A stretch of 64,000 bases of DNA from Massilia rhizosphaerae (GCF_016093545.1 NZ_JADKYX010000008.1:1-64000), one strand, 5' to 3'; counted from the first letter of the stretch, positions 16,355 through 27,970 are shown. Made by a program: numbers and translations. Notes: generated by a model not told the origin, from the letters alone.

Positions 16355-18022
16355 TTATTTGGCCGGTGCGAACTTCTTGGTGATGATGTACTGCTGCGCC
16401 ATCGAGATCAGGTTGTTCACGACCCAGTACAGCACGAGGCCGGACGGGAAGAACAGGAACATGACCGAGAACGCCAGCGGCATGAACATCATCATCTTGG
16501 CCTGCACCGGATCGGCCGGCTGCGGGTTCAGGCGCTGCGTGATGAACATCGAGATCGCGTACAGGACCGGCAGGATGAAGAACGGATCCTTCAGCGTGAG
16601 GTCGGGGATCCACAGCCAGGTCGCGCCGCGCATCTCGACGGCGGCCTGCAGCACCCAGTACAGGGCCAGGAACACCGGCATCTGCACCACGATCGGCAGG
16701 CAGCCGCCCAGCGGGTTGATCTTCTCGGCCTTGTACAGCTCCATCGTGGCCTGCTGCATCTTGGCCGGGTCGCTCTTGTAACGCTCGCGGATCGCCTGCA
16801 TCTTCGGCGTCACGGTCTTCATCTTGGCCATGCTGCGGTAGCCGGCCGCGGACAGCGGGAAGAACAGCAGCTTGATCAGGATGGTGAAGGCCATGATGGT
16901 CCAGCCCCAGTTGCCGATCATCGAGTGCAGCCAGTTCATCGTGGCGAAGATCGGCTTGGCGATGATCGCGGCCCAGGCGTAGTCGCGCACCAGGTCCAGG
17001 CCCGGGGTCACTTTTTCCAGCAGCTTCTGCACCTGCGGGCCCGAGTACAGGCGCGCGGCGTTCGAGACGGTCGCGCCCGGCGCGATGGTGCCCAGCGGCT
17101 CGACGGCGCCGATGGCGAACAGGTTATTGCCCAGTGCCTTCGTGTAGATGTCGCGCGGCGCCTTTTCCGGCGGGATGAACGCGGAAACGAAGAAGTGCTG
17201 CGAGATCGCGATCCAGCCGTCGTTCGCCTTCTTCGCGTAGTCGGCGGTGCCCTTGGTAATCTTGTCGAAGGTCAGCTTCTGGTAGTGCTCTTCCGGCGTC
17301 CACAGCGTGGGGCCGGTGTAGCTGCTGTTGAAGAAGGTGTCGCCTTCCGGCTTCAGGCCGTCATGCTCCAGCTGGAAATACAGCGACGGCGCGACCGGGG
17401 CCTGGGTCAGGTTGGTCACGTCGTGGCGCACGTCGATCACGTAGTCGTTGCGCTTGAACGTGAAGGTCTTGGTCAGGCGCACGCCGCCCTGCTCCGCGTC
17501 CAGCACGAGCTGCACCTGGTTGCCATTGTCCAGCGTGCGCGGACCCGGGCGGGCCGTGAACGGGGTGTTATGGTTCGGCAGGACGCCGGCCGCGCTGGTG
17601 CCCGTCAGGCCGGTCTGGGCCACGTAGACGCGCGGACCATTGGTCTCGAACAGCAACTGGTGCTTGGTCGGGTCGACCTTGTCGTGGTACTTCAGCAACT
17701 CCAGGCGGCGGATCACGCCGCCGGCCGTGTCGATCTCGGCCTTCATGACGTCGGTGGTGATCGTGATGACTTGGGTCTGGACCGGCGCGGCCGGCGCAGG
17801 GGCGCCCGGCGCGGTCGAGCCCGGGACGGCCGATGCCGGCGCCGTCGTCGCGGCCGTCGGCAGGTCGTTCGGCTTGGCCGGATTCGGGGCCTGTGCGACC
17901 TTGGCCGGCGGCTGTGCCGAGAACAGCGACTGCTTGCCGTTGGCCACCATCCAGTCGTTCCACAGGACGATCAGCGAGACGGCGAACACGATCCACAGGA
18001 TCAAACGTTTATCGATTTGCAT
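16355..18022 (-). CDS. yidC: Membrane protein insertase YidC
   Basis: A 555-residue inner membrane insertase that works alone or with SecYEG. An N-terminal membrane anchor (about 6-24), a linker rich in Ala/Pro, a large periplasmic beta-sandwich domain (about 75-340) and five C-terminal membrane segments with the conserved GGCLPIVVQMPVFLALYWVL region fit the Gram-negative family, and the length is normal. It lies nine bases after yidD in the same operon. Confidence 0.97.
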   Translation of the reverse strand: MQIDKRLILWIVFAVSLIVLWNDWMVANGKQSLFSAQPPAKVAQAPNPAKPNDLPTAATTAPASAVPGSTAPGAPAPAAPVQTQVITITTDVMKAEIDTAGGVIRRLELLKYHDKVDPTKHQLLFETNGPRVYVAQTGLTGTSAAGVLPNHNTPFTARPGPRTLDNGNQVQLVLDAEQGGVRLTKTFTFKRNDYVIDVRHDVTNLTQAPVAPSLYFQLEHDGLKPEGDTFFNSSYTGPTLWTPEEHYQKLTFDKITKGTADYAKKANDGWIAISQHFFVSAFIPPEKAPRDIYTKALGNNLFAIGAVEPLGTIAPGATVSNAARLYSGPQVQKLLEKVTPGLDLVRDYAWAAIIAKPIFATMNWLHSMIGNWGWTIMAFTILIKLLFFPLSAAGYRSMAKMKTVTPKMQAIRERYKSDPAKMQQATMELYKAEKINPLGGCLPIVVQMPVFLALYWVLQAAVEMRGATWLWIPDLTLKDPFFILPVLYAISMFITQRLNPQPADPVQAKMMMFMPLAFSVMFLFFPSGLVLYWVVNNLISMAQQYIITKKFAPAK

Positions 18023-18031
18023 TGGTCTTAT

Positions 18032-18292
18032 TCAGGAATGCTTGCAACCGCAAGCGGTTGGTGAGGAATGCTGCTCTCCGGGACGCGGTACGAGATCGAC
18101 GCCGCCCTCGTTCCACGGATGGCAGCGGCAGACGCGGCGCAGGGCCAGCCAGCCGCCGCGTGCCGCGCCGTGGATCTTGACGGCCTCGATCGCGTAGTTG
18201 GAACAGGTCGGGTAGAAACGGCAGTTCTGTCCGAGCATCGGAGACACCAGCAACTGGTAACCGCGCAACAGCCAGACGAGCAACCGGTTCAT
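18032..18292 (-). CDS. yidD: Membrane protein insertion efficiency factor YidD
   Basis: An 86-residue membrane-associated protein that aids YidC-dependent insertion. The family pattern is clear: [39 protein letters not shown] followed by [18 protein letters not shown], with all conserved cysteines. Its ATG overlaps the rnpA stop by four bases (ATGA). Confidence 0.95.
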   Translation of the reverse strand: MNRLLVWLLRGYQLLVSPMLGQNCRFYPTCSNYAIEAVKIHGAARGGWLALRRVCRCHPWNEGGVDLVPRPGEQHSSPTACGCKHS

Positions 18293-18732
18293 GATAGTCC
18301 CGGTTGCGCGCCTGAGGGCGCAGCGCTCGCCGCCTGTGGCGCGGCGTGGCCTTTGCGGGCGCGCGGCAGCTGCGACGCGAACAGGCGCGCCAGCTCGACG
18401 CGCAACTGCGCCTTGAGGGTGGACGTCGTGGCCGGACCATCCTTGCCGTTGACCGGGCGCGCCAGGCGCACGATGCAGTCGATGCCGGGAAGCGGCGTCG
18501 TGCGGAACAGTTCGCGCGTGACGCGCTTGATGGTGTTGCGCGTCACCGCGCGCGGGGCAAAACGCTTGGCCGCGACGACGCCCAGCCGCGCATGAGGCAG
18601 GGCATTCGGTCGGGTATAGAGCACGAAATGCGCGGTTTTTTGTGCGGGGCGCAAACGAAAAACGGATGAAAACTCATCCGTTTTTACGATGCGCCGAACG
18701 CGCGCGAAGTCGTGCGAACCTTCGCCTGACAT
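18289..18732 (-). CDS. rnpA: Ribonuclease P protein component
   Basis: A 147-residue basic protein that with the RNase P RNA matures the 5' ends of tRNAs. The conserved core runs from [13 protein letters not shown] through [29 protein letters not shown], the last part being the RNR RNA-binding signature. The start at 18732 is chosen because it lies just ahead of the conserved region; extending upstream would overlap rpmH. The C-terminal 25 residues (Ala/Pro/Gly rich) are a lineage-specific tail. Confidence 0.94.
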   Translation of the reverse strand: MSGEGSHDFARVRRIVKTDEFSSVFRLRPAQKTAHFVLYTRPNALPHARLGVVAAKRFAPRAVTRNTIKRVTRELFRTTPLPGIDCIVRLARPVNGKDGPATTSTLKAQLRVELARLFASQLPRARKGHAAPQAASAAPSGAQPGLS

Positions 18733-18764
18733 ATGTCGTAGGCGCGGTCGATCGGCTTTCCGGC

Positions 18765-18899
18765 TTAGACGGCCAGGCGCTTGCGGCCCTTGGCGCGGCG
18801 AGCGTTCAGAACCAGACGGCCACCACGGGTAGCCATACGTGCGCGGAAGCCGTGCGTGCGCTTGCGACGAACGACGGAAGGTTGGTAAGTACGTTTCAT
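18765..18899 (-). CDS. rpmH: 50S ribosomal protein L34
   Basis: Translating the minus strand from ATG at 18899 gives [18 protein letters not shown] and the rest of a canonical 44-residue L34 ending in KRLAV with TAA at 18767-18765. It is the first gene of the rpmH-rnpA-yidD-yidC operon and is divergent from dnaA, the standard order near bacterial origins. Confidence 0.97.
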   Translation of the reverse strand: MKRTYQPSVVRRKRTHGFRARMATRGGRLVLNARRAKGRKRLAV

Positions 18900-19253
18900 G
18901 GTGGTCTCGCTTAAAGCAAAATAGAATGCAAAGTGGGCTGAACTCTGGCTGAGTCAGCATTGCGCCAATGACATTTCGCAGTTGTTAAGCCAGCGTCACG
19001 CCACAGCAAAGCTTGTCGCCCGTGTGCATTCTGTCTGTTCGACATTGCGTACGGGCGGGGAACCCTGAATTAGACAGCATTTCAAGTTCAACTGTCAAGG
19101 CAACCGTTGTGTCAAGACCGCTCCATTGTGCGCCGCAACCGGTTGCGGGCGAGTGTCAAGCGTCCCGGCTTCGGTGGAAAATTCCTGTATCGCCTGTGGA
19201 TAACTTGCGAGAAGACAGGTAAAATAGAGTGTTACGCTTAACTTAGTCGATGT
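18900..19253. other. rpmH-dnaA intergenic region, possible oriC
   Basis: A 354-base gap between the divergent rpmH and dnaA. It has one perfect DnaA box (TGTGGATAA, 19195-19203), an 8/9 match (TATGGATAA, 19253-19261, over the dnaA start codon) and a 7/9 match (GGTGGAAAA, 19173-19181), all in one orientation. Gene directions diverge from here, which fits oriC. The few boxes and lack of a long A/T-rich run make the exact origin uncertain; the boxes may instead serve dnaA autoregulation. Confidence 0.45.
19195..19225 (+). promoter_or_regulatory. Putative dnaA promoter overlapped by a DnaA box
   Basis: A -10 TAAAAT (19220-19225) is preceded at 17 bases by TGGATA (19197-19202), a weak -35. The weak -35 lies inside the perfect DnaA box TGTGGATAA (19195-19203), so DnaA binding would block its own promoter. 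The promoter call is tentative; the box is a direct match. Confidence 0.5.
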
Positions 19254-20666
19254 ATGGATAACTTTTGGCAGACCTGTTCCAACCAGTTGGAGCTCGAGCT
19301 GACACCGCAGCAATATACCGCGTGGATCAAACCCCTTGTCGCCCTCGACTACGAGGACGGCAAGCTGCGCATTGCGGCGCCCAATCGCTTCAAGCTCGAC
19401 TGGGTGAAGTCGCAGTTCGCCAACCGCATCACGTCGCTCGCGTCCGATTATTTCAAGCGGCCGGTCGACGTGCAGTTCGTGCTCGACCCGAAGAACAGCC
19501 TGCCGAAGAAACCGGTGTCGAGCGCTCCCACCCCGATGCCGTCCAGCAACGGCGCGCTGGGCATCAACGCCGCCGCCGACAAGACCGTGCCGGACATGCC
19601 CGTCGTCACGCCGGACAACGTCATCGCGAACAATCCGCGCCGCGAGCAGAGCCGCGTCAATCCGGACCTCACGTTCGAGAACTTCGTGACCGGTAAGGCG
19701 AACCAGCTGGCGCGCGCCGCCGCGATCCAGGTCGCCAACAATCCGGGCGTGTCGTACAACCCGCTGTTCTTCTACGGCGGCGTGGGCCTCGGTAAGACCC
19801 ACCTGATCCACGCGATCGGCAACCAGGTGATGGCCGACCAGCCGGGCGCGCGCATCCGCTACATCCACGCGGAACAGTATGTGCGCGACGTCGTGACCGC
19901 GTACCAGCGCAAAGGCTTCGACGACTTCAAGCATTACTATCACTCGCTGGACATGCTGCTCATCGACGATATTCAGTTCTTCGGCGGCAAGAGCCGCACG
20001 CAGGAAGAATTCTTCTATGCGTTCGAAGCGCTGATCGCGGCGAAAAAACAGATCATCATCACGTCGGACACCTATCCGAAAGAGATCACCGGCATGGACG
20101 ACCGCCTGATCTCCCGTTTCGACTCCGGCCTGACGGTCGCGATCGAGCCGCCGGAACTGGAAATGCGCGTGGCGATCCTCATGAAGAAGGCGGAATCGGA
20201 AGGCGTGATGCTGAACGACGACGTCGCCTTCTTCGTGGCGAAACACCTGCGCTCGAACGTGCGCGAACTGGAAGGCGCGCTGAGGAAAATCCTCGCGTAC
20301 TCGCGCTTCCACGGCAAGGACATCACGATCGACATCGTGAAGGAAGCGCTGAAAGACCTGCTGTCGGTACAGAACCGCCAGATCTCCGTGGAAAACATCC
20401 AGAAGACCGTGGCCGACTTCTTCAACATCAAGGTCGCGGACATGTATTCGAAGCGCCGCCCGGCCAACATCGCGCGTCCGCGACAAATCGCGATGTACCT
20501 GGCGAAAGAGCTGACGCAGAAGAGTCTGCCGGAAATCGGCGAACTGTTCGGCGGCCGCGACCATACGACGGTGCTGCATGCGGTGCGCAAGATCGCGCAG
20601 GACCGGGCCAAGAACGCCGAGTGCAACCACGAATTGCACGTGTTGGAACAGACCCTGAAAGGCTGA
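19254..20666 (+). CDS. dnaA: Chromosomal replication initiator DnaA
   Basis: A 470-residue initiator that binds DnaA boxes and melts the origin. The order is N-terminal helicase-loading domain (about 1-90), Pro/Ser/Ala linker, AAA+ domain with Walker A GGVGLGKT (175-182) and Walker B LLIDDIQ (Asp238, Asp239), and C-terminal DNA-binding domain with signature [15 protein letters not shown]. The start at 19254 gives the standard MDNFW N-terminus. dnaN follows after 88 bases. Confidence 0.98.
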   Translation: MDNFWQTCSNQLELELTPQQYTAWIKPLVALDYEDGKLRIAAPNRFKLDWVKSQFANRITSLASDYFKRPVDVQFVLDPKNSLPKKPVSSAPTPMPSSNGALGINAAADKTVPDMPVVTPDNVIANNPRREQSRVNPDLTFENFVTGKANQLARAAAIQVANNPGVSYNPLFFYGGVGLGKTHLIHAIGNQVMADQPGARIRYIHAEQYVRDVVTAYQRKGFDDFKHYYHSLDMLLIDDIQFFGGKSRTQEEFFYAFEALIAAKKQIIITSDTYPKEITGMDDRLISRFDSGLTVAIEPPELEMRVAILMKKAESEGVMLNDDVAFFVAKHLRSNVRELEGALRKILAYSRFHGKDITIDIVKEALKDLLSVQNRQISVENIQKTVADFFNIKVADMYSKRRPANIARPRQIAMYLAKELTQKSLPEIGELFGGRDHTTVLHAVRKIAQDRAKNAECNHELHVLEQTLKG

Positions 20667-20754
20667 TGCGTGATGGGGGAAAAACCGGTCCCCCGATGAT
20701 TTCTGGCAAAATATTGCGCGAACAACATTTTTACCCTAACTCCCGAGGATATCT

Positions 20755-21861
20755 ATGCAACTGGTCAAATCCACCCGAGACACGCTTCTCCGGCCACTGC
20801 AGATCGTGAGTGGTATTGTCGAGCGTCGGCACACTATGCCGATTCTGGCCAATATCCTCATCCGCAAGAATGGCGAGAGCGTTTCGTTCCTGTCGACCGA
20901 CACCGAGGTGCAGATCACGACCCTGGCCGATATCGGCTCGGGCCCTGAAGAAGCGGGCACGACCGTCGCCGCGCGCAAGCTCCTCGACATCCTGCGCGCC
21001 CTGCCGGAATCCGGCGACGTCACGATGACCCTGCTGAACAAGCGCCTGACCGTGCAGAGCGGCAAGTCGCGCTTCGCGCTGCAGACGCTGGCCGCCGAGG
21101 AATTCCCGACCGTGTCCGTGGCCGACAGCTACAACGCGACCGTCACCCTGCCGCAAAAGACGCTGAAGCACCTGTTCAACATGGTGCACTTCGCGATGGC
21201 CCAGCAAGACATCCGCTACTACCTGAACGGCCTGCTGCTGGTGCTGGACGGTAACAACGTGATCGCCGTCGCCACCGACGGCCACCGCCTCGCGTTCGCG
21301 CAAGTGACGGCCGAGCAGCAATTCGAGCGCCAGGAAGTGATCATCCCGCGCAAGACCATCCTGGAACTGCAGCGCCTGCTGGAAGAAAGCGACGACGAAG
21401 TCCGCCTGGACATCGCCGCCTCGCAGGTCAAGCTGACCTTCGCCGACATCGAACTCGTGTCGAAGCTGGTGGAAGGCAAATTCCCGGATTACACGCGCGT
21501 GATCCCGAAAGGCTACAAGAACGACTTCACGATCGGCCGCGAAGAACTGCTGCGTTCGCTGCAACGCGCGGCGATCATGACGAGCGACAAGTTCAAGGGC
21601 GTGCGCTGCATGATTTCCCCGGGCTCGATGAAGATCAGCTCGACCAACGCCGACCAGGAAGAAGCGGTCGAAGAACTGGAAATCGACTACGGCGGCGACA
21701 CGATCGACATCGGTTTCAACGTCACGTACCTGCTGGACGTCTTGAATAACCTGAAGTGCGACCAGGTGAATATCGCGCTGGGCGATTCGAATTCGTCGGC
21801 GCTGATGTCGATTCCGGACAATGGCGACTTCAAGTACGTCGTCATGCCGATGCGTATTTAA
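20755..21861 (+). CDS. dnaN: DNA polymerase III beta sliding clamp
   Basis: A 368-residue clamp with three repeated domains and the family ending YVVMPMRI. It tethers the replicase and other clamp-binding enzymes to DNA. GAGG seven bases before the ATG is the ribosome-binding site. It follows dnaA and precedes gyrB in the classic order. Confidence 0.98.
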   Translation: MQLVKSTRDTLLRPLQIVSGIVERRHTMPILANILIRKNGESVSFLSTDTEVQITTLADIGSGPEEAGTTVAARKLLDILRALPESGDVTMTLLNKRLTVQSGKSRFALQTLAAEEFPTVSVADSYNATVTLPQKTLKHLFNMVHFAMAQQDIRYYLNGLLLVLDGNNVIAVATDGHRLAFAQVTAEQQFERQEVIIPRKTILELQRLLEESDDEVRLDIAASQVKLTFADIELVSKLVEGKFPDYTRVIPKGYKNDFTIGREELLRSLQRAAIMTSDKFKGVRCMISPGSMKISSTNADQEEAVEELEIDYGGDTIDIGFNVTYLLDVLNNLKCDQVNIALGDSNSSALMSIPDNGDFKYVVMPMRI

Positions 21862-21951
21862 TTAGGGCAAAGGCCCATATATTCGTTGTTTGCCGCCCTT
21901 CGTGCGGCGGCGGCCGGTGCGGGGCGCATGCGCGATGTCCTGCCCGGCTGA

Positions 21952-24522
<2,571 letters not shown>

Positions 24523-24587
24523 TAACTAATGCCTGAAAAGCATCCATCGCACGAACGTTATGAATGGCGGTGCTAAGCGACCATGAT

Positions 24588-24612
24588 GAGAGAGGGACTC
24601 GGTCTCTCTCTC
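24588..24612. terminator. Possible terminator hairpin between gyrB and vsr
   Basis: GAGAGAGGGAC (24588-24598) pairs with GTCTCTCTCTC (24602-24612) around a TCG loop, 11 pairs with one G-U. It lies between convergent gyrB and vsr. No T-run follows on either strand, so termination is only suggested by position. Confidence 0.4.
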
Positions 24613-24613
24613 G

Positions 24614-25030
24614 TTAATCGGTATCTCCTTCTAAAAAATCTTTAATCCTGCTCAATAGCTCAGGATCGCGCAATTCACACTCCCAGATTACCAAAACCTT
24701 CCACCCCTCATCCATGAGCGCGTGCATATTACGTTCGTCCCGCTCTTTATTTGATTCGAGCTTGGACATCCAGAAATCTGCGCGTGATTTGGGGACTCGG
24801 GCGTTTTGGCATCCGCTGTGTGAATGCCAAAAGCAACCATGAACGAAAATCACCTTTTTTCGCCCGGGAAATACCAAGTCCGGGCGCCCCGGCAGTTTGG
24901 ACACATGTAGTCTGTAACGGAACCCCGCGTTATGAATCAAGCGCCGTACAAACAGCTCAGGGCGCGTGTCCTTGTTTCGTACCCGCGACATGATTTCGCT
25001 ACGCCTGGCGACACTGACAGTGTCAACCAT
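24614..25030 (-). CDS. vsr: Very short patch repair endonuclease
   Basis: A 138-residue mismatch endonuclease that nicks 5' of T in T:G mismatches left by deamination of 5-methylcytosine. Family features are RSEIMSRVRNKDTRPELFVRRLIHNAGFRYRLH, the catalytic Asp in GRPDLVF, and the zinc/active-site run HGCFWHSHSGC. GGGAGGGAAG directly precedes the ATG. It is divergent from a C5 cytosine methyltransferase, the normal partner. Base composition is visibly richer in A/T than the core genes, so the pair was probably acquired. Confidence 0.93.
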   Translation of the reverse strand: MVDTVSVARRSEIMSRVRNKDTRPELFVRRLIHNAGFRYRLHVSKLPGRPDLVFPGRKKVIFVHGCFWHSHSGCQNARVPKSRADFWMSKLESNKERDERNMHALMDEGWKVLVIWECELRDPELLSRIKDFLEGDTD

Positions 25031-25163
25031 CTTCCCTCCCCAGCGAGGCTCGCTATCACAAGATGCTTCCGTTAATATTGGTACAACTCAACGGATGCTA
25101 AGCTTCTAGTTGGGGGAAGGCGACGATTTTTAAAGGTTTCAGGCGCTACACGGCACATCCAAC

Positions 25164-25198
25164 TTGGATTGCTGTACAAATGTACAGTAAAATGTACA
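25164..25198 (+). promoter_or_regulatory. Methyltransferase promoter with operator-like palindrome in the spacer
   Basis: -35 TTGGAT (25164-25169) and -10 TAAAAT (25188-25193) are 18 bases apart. The spacer holds the perfect palindrome CTGTACAAATGTACAG (25172-25187), and a third TGTACA follows at 25193-25198. The arrangement looks like a repressor site that blocks RNA polymerase, as used by methyltransferases or controller proteins to limit their own expression. No controller gene is visible. Confidence 0.55.
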
Positions 25199-25289
25199 TG
25201 ACCTGCGTTTGAAGCAGCGCCGACATCTTGCTCCTTGTTAAGTGTCGGTTGGTTCCGGCCATTTTCAATTGCCACTTGCACAACAAACT

Positions 25290-26486
25290 ATGACGATTAA
25301 CTCGATTGAACTATTTGCTGGCGCCGGAGGATTGGCTCTCGGGTTTTCCGGTCACGATGTGACTCACAAAGCAGTGGTGGAGTGGAACACGCACGCCTGC
25401 AACACTATTCGTTTGAACAAAAAAGAAAATGTGAAGCCTGTGGCCCATTGGCCGGATGTGACGGAAGGAGACGTACGCTCATTCGATTATGAGGATTTAA
25501 AAGATATTGATCTGATCACCGGAGGGCCGCCATGCCAGCCGTTTTCTCTCGGCGGAAAACACGGGGGCTTTCTGGATGTCCGCGACATGTTTCCCCAAGC
25601 GGTCAGAGCGGTACGCGAGACCAGCCCGCGCGCTTTCGTTTTCGAAAATGTCCAAGGTTTGACCCGAACATCCTTCAAAGATTATTTCGACTATATTCTT
25701 CTGCAGTTGGAGTTCCCGTCATTGCAAGCGGATGCCACGGAAGAATGGTTGACGCATCTGGATAGACTCCGTCAGCACAAAACGTCGGGAGCATTGAACG
25801 AATATCGAGTCAAGTGGAAATTGGTGAACGCAGCTAACTACGGCGTTCCACAAAAACGCATGCGTGTTTTTATTGTCGGATTCCGCACCGACCTTGGAAT
25901 CGATTTCGAGTTTCCGGAAGAAACCCATAGCCAACATTCCTTACTGTTAGCGCAGTGGGATTCCGGAGATTACTGGCGGCGCCACCAGATTATCAAACGC
26001 GATCAGCCAGTGAGGCCGGTTGGTATTGAACGCGTTCTCGATGTGATAAAAAAGAGCCGGACCGTAAATCAACTTGCTCCATGGTTGACGGTTCGCGATG
26101 CGATTTCCGATCTTCCCGATCCGGAAACTGACCCACAGGCATCGCTGATTCAAGCACACAAATTCCAACCTGGCGCTCGTATCTACCCGGGGCACACCGG
26201 CAGCCCTCTGGACGAGCCTGCCAAAGCATTGAAAGCCGGCGACCACGGCGTACCCGGTGGAGAAAACATGTTGCGGCGGCCTGACGGCACCGTACGATAT
26301 TTCACCGTCCGGGAATCCGCACGCATCCAAACATTCCCGGACGATTTCATTTTCCAAGGTTCGTGGACTGAAACCATGCGTCAATTGGGTAACGCCGTCC
26401 CTGTCCGCCTGGCTTCCGTCATGGCCGAACGCGTATGTGAGTACTTGAGGGCCGCTGAGCAGCAAGCGCTCGATCTTGCCGCTTAA
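25290..26486 (+). CDS. DNA (cytosine-5-)-methyltransferase
   Basis: A 398-residue C5 methyltransferase. Motif I is FAGAGGLALGF (9-19), motif IV GGPPCQPFSLGGKH with the catalytic Cys82, motif VI FENVQGL, motif VIII QKRMRVFIVGFR, and motifs IX-X end with RQLGNAVPV. The variable target-recognition region lies between VIII and IX, so the target cannot be read off. It protects host DNA from the nuclease encoded convergently at 26483, with which it overlaps by four bases. The ATG at 25290 is chosen because motif I starts at once; it has no clear ribosome-binding site, and an in-frame GTG exists at 25242. Confidence 0.92.
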   Translation: MTINSIELFAGAGGLALGFSGHDVTHKAVVEWNTHACNTIRLNKKENVKPVAHWPDVTEGDVRSFDYEDLKDIDLITGGPPCQPFSLGGKHGGFLDVRDMFPQAVRAVRETSPRAFVFENVQGLTRTSFKDYFDYILLQLEFPSLQADATEEWLTHLDRLRQHKTSGALNEYRVKWKLVNAANYGVPQKRMRVFIVGFRTDLGIDFEFPEETHSQHSLLLAQWDSGDYWRRHQIIKRDQPVRPVGIERVLDVIKKSRTVNQLAPWLTVRDAISDLPDPETDPQASLIQAHKFQPGARIYPGHTGSPLDEPAKALKAGDHGVPGGENMLRRPDGTVRYFTVRESARIQTFPDDFIFQGSWTETMRQLGNAVPVRLASVMAERVCEYLRAAEQQALDLAA

Positions 26487-27232
26487 TCCAACAACGGATC
26501 GATTTCGATCCCGTATGGATAGTGTTTGCTCGACTTGTAGAGCACCATACCGTAACTGATGATCGCTCCTCGCCAGCCGTCGCCAAGATGCGTAACGATG
26601 ACCTGGAGTAAATCATTTGCCACGTGGTTGACGGACTGCAAGTGAATCGTACTCATCTGTACGCTTGCTGGAACGTCGTATCGAAAGACATACGGCAGTT
26701 GAGACTTCATCGTGGCGAGAAGGCGTCCAAGCTGAATACTTCCCTCGAGATCGAGTTCAATTTCAACAGGGTAGTCCTCGACAATGGGATGCTGTTGATC
26801 AAACTTGCCAGGCTTCGTAGTATCCCGTTCTTTTCCAGGGTCCTTCGGGCCAAACCCCGCGCCGTTCCACATATCCGAATACTGCGTCTTGAATAAGCCG
26901 ATCAAGATATCTTCATTGGCAGCGGTACTCATGCTTTGATCGAGTAGCAAAACTTTGTAAGTAAGCTTTTCGAGATCAATGTGACGACGGCCACGCAGTT
27001 TAGTAAGATGTTGCGTTAGTCGCTCTTTAACATTGTTTGCTTTTCCAATATAACGAGGTTGCCCATCATAAATCAACAAATAAACCCCTTGGGCGGAACG
27101 CACGTCGATCTGAAAGTCTTGTAATTGTCGGAGCGCGGCATCATCCAGAGGCGACGCTGATAACGACTCCAATTTTTCCTTTAACTGTTCGGAAACGGTG
27201 CGAAGAAAGTCGAAAACGTATAAAGCCTGCAA
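26483..27232 (-). CDS. Eco29kI-like GIY-YIG restriction endonuclease
   Basis: A nuclease of the GIY-YIG superfamily. GVY (49-51) and RYIGK (60-64) are the two halves of the core, an Arg/His helix (NVKERLTQHL) and Glu in ANEDILIGL follow, and the WNGAGFGPKDPGKERD stretch resembles the Eco29kI restriction enzyme family. Convergent pairing with a C5 methyltransferase supports a type II restriction role. The reading frame stays open far upstream (to 27616) but there it resembles no protein and overlaps transposase debris. A TTG at 27232 with AGGTG five bases ahead gives 249 residues and is preferred; GTG at 27313 is an alternative. Confidence 0.75.
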   Translation of the reverse strand: MQALYVFDFLRTVSEQLKEKLESLSASPLDDAALRQLQDFQIDVRSAQGVYLLIYDGQPRYIGKANNVKERLTQHLTKLRGRRHIDLEKLTYKVLLLDQSMSTAANEDILIGLFKTQYSDMWNGAGFGPKDPGKERDTTKPGKFDQQHPIVEDYPVEIELDLEGSIQLGRLLATMKSQLPYVFRYDVPASVQMSTIHLQSVNHVANDLLQVIVTHLGDGWRGAIISYGMVLYKSSKHYPYGIEIDPLLD

Positions 27233-27563
27233 GCTGACACCTGTTGAATTGGGTAAACAACTGTATCCTAACTCACCGCTGCGTTGTACACAAACCTCAA
27301 CTGGAACTATCACGCCGACTTCCCTTGGACTCGTCGACTTCGGCACAGGTCGGCCGATCTCCTCACGGCCTTCGCGCCCGATTTGGATTGAACTGGTCCG
27401 GAAATTTGAATTGCCACCAGGAACTGGACACAACTTCGGAGCGCAGCCCACTTTCGTTAGATGTCGGCTGGCCTGAGTAAGCCTGGGGTAATACGACCGG
27501 TAAGTTGCTTTCAAAGGTTTGGCTAGATGTCGAGTCCCGTTTGATCGTAAACACGTTTGACAA
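27233..27563. other. Gene-free stretch between the nuclease and a transposase remnant
   Basis: About 330 bases of mixed composition. No credible gene, hairpin terminator or repeat was recognised. It must hold the promoter of the GIY-YIG gene and may include decayed 3' sequence of the neighbouring IS481-type element. Confidence 0.4.
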
Positions 27564-27934
27564 CTAATTCCGGCCGCTTCTTCTGATGCACCCGTTGAAG
27601 CGCTCAACCATGCCATTGGCGGTTTGCAGGTGGTGCGGCGGCGCCAGGCGATGCTCGGCAGGCAGAGCTGCGCAAGCCATGTCGACAGCGTGCTTGCCGC
27701 TGGGCTTCTTGTCTTTGGTCGTGAAGCGGTCGGTGAATTGCGAGCCGTTATCGGTAAGGATCTTGCTGATCGTGATGGGCGAAGCCAGCTTGAGTCGACG
27801 CAGGAAACCGACGCTGCTGGTCTCGGTTATGTCGCCGTAGACGTGCATGAAGACCCCGCGCGTAGCGCGGTCGATGGCGACGAACCGGCAGCGGAGCGAG
27901 GTCTCATCCAGCATCTGCGGCAGGCACTCAGCAT
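27564..27934 (-). pseudogene. IS481-type transposase remnant (DDE core only)
   Basis: The reading frame keeps the middle of an rve/IS481 transposase: DETSLRCRFVAIDRATRG with the first catalytic Asp, KILTDNGSQFTDRF with the second, and NGMVERFNG with the Glu. The N-terminal helix-turn-helix part and the C-terminal end are both missing; the frame stops soon after the Glu and runs upstream into a transcription terminator. It is a dead fragment, marking past insertion in this island. Confidence 0.8.
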
Positions 27935-27936
27935 TT

Positions 27937-27970
27937 GCAAAAAATACGGCCTCCTCGGAGGCCGTTTTTT
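27937..27970 (-). terminator. Intrinsic terminator, possibly bidirectional
   Basis: ACGGCCTCC (27946-27954) and GGAGGCCGT (27957-27965) are perfect inverted repeats; a realistic fold has eight pairs and a four-base loop. A-rich sequence on the left and TTTTTT on the right give a U-tract on both strands. On the minus strand it would end transcripts of the lytic transglycosylase gene. Confidence 0.8.

Noticed and set aside
14372..18064. A 1230-codon open frame on the plus strand
   Set aside because: It is antisense to mnmE and yidC, whose products are unmistakable; its translation is low-complexity Arg/His/Gln/Asp-rich, as expected from the opposite strand of GC-rich genes.
18733..18960. N-terminal extension of rnpA
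   Set aside because: The frame is open upstream but overlaps rpmH in another frame; conserved RnpA begins just after ATG 18732.
27233..27616. Coding extension of the GIY-YIG nuclease up to ATG 27616
   Set aside because: The extra 128 residues look non-coding and overlap transposase debris in another frame.
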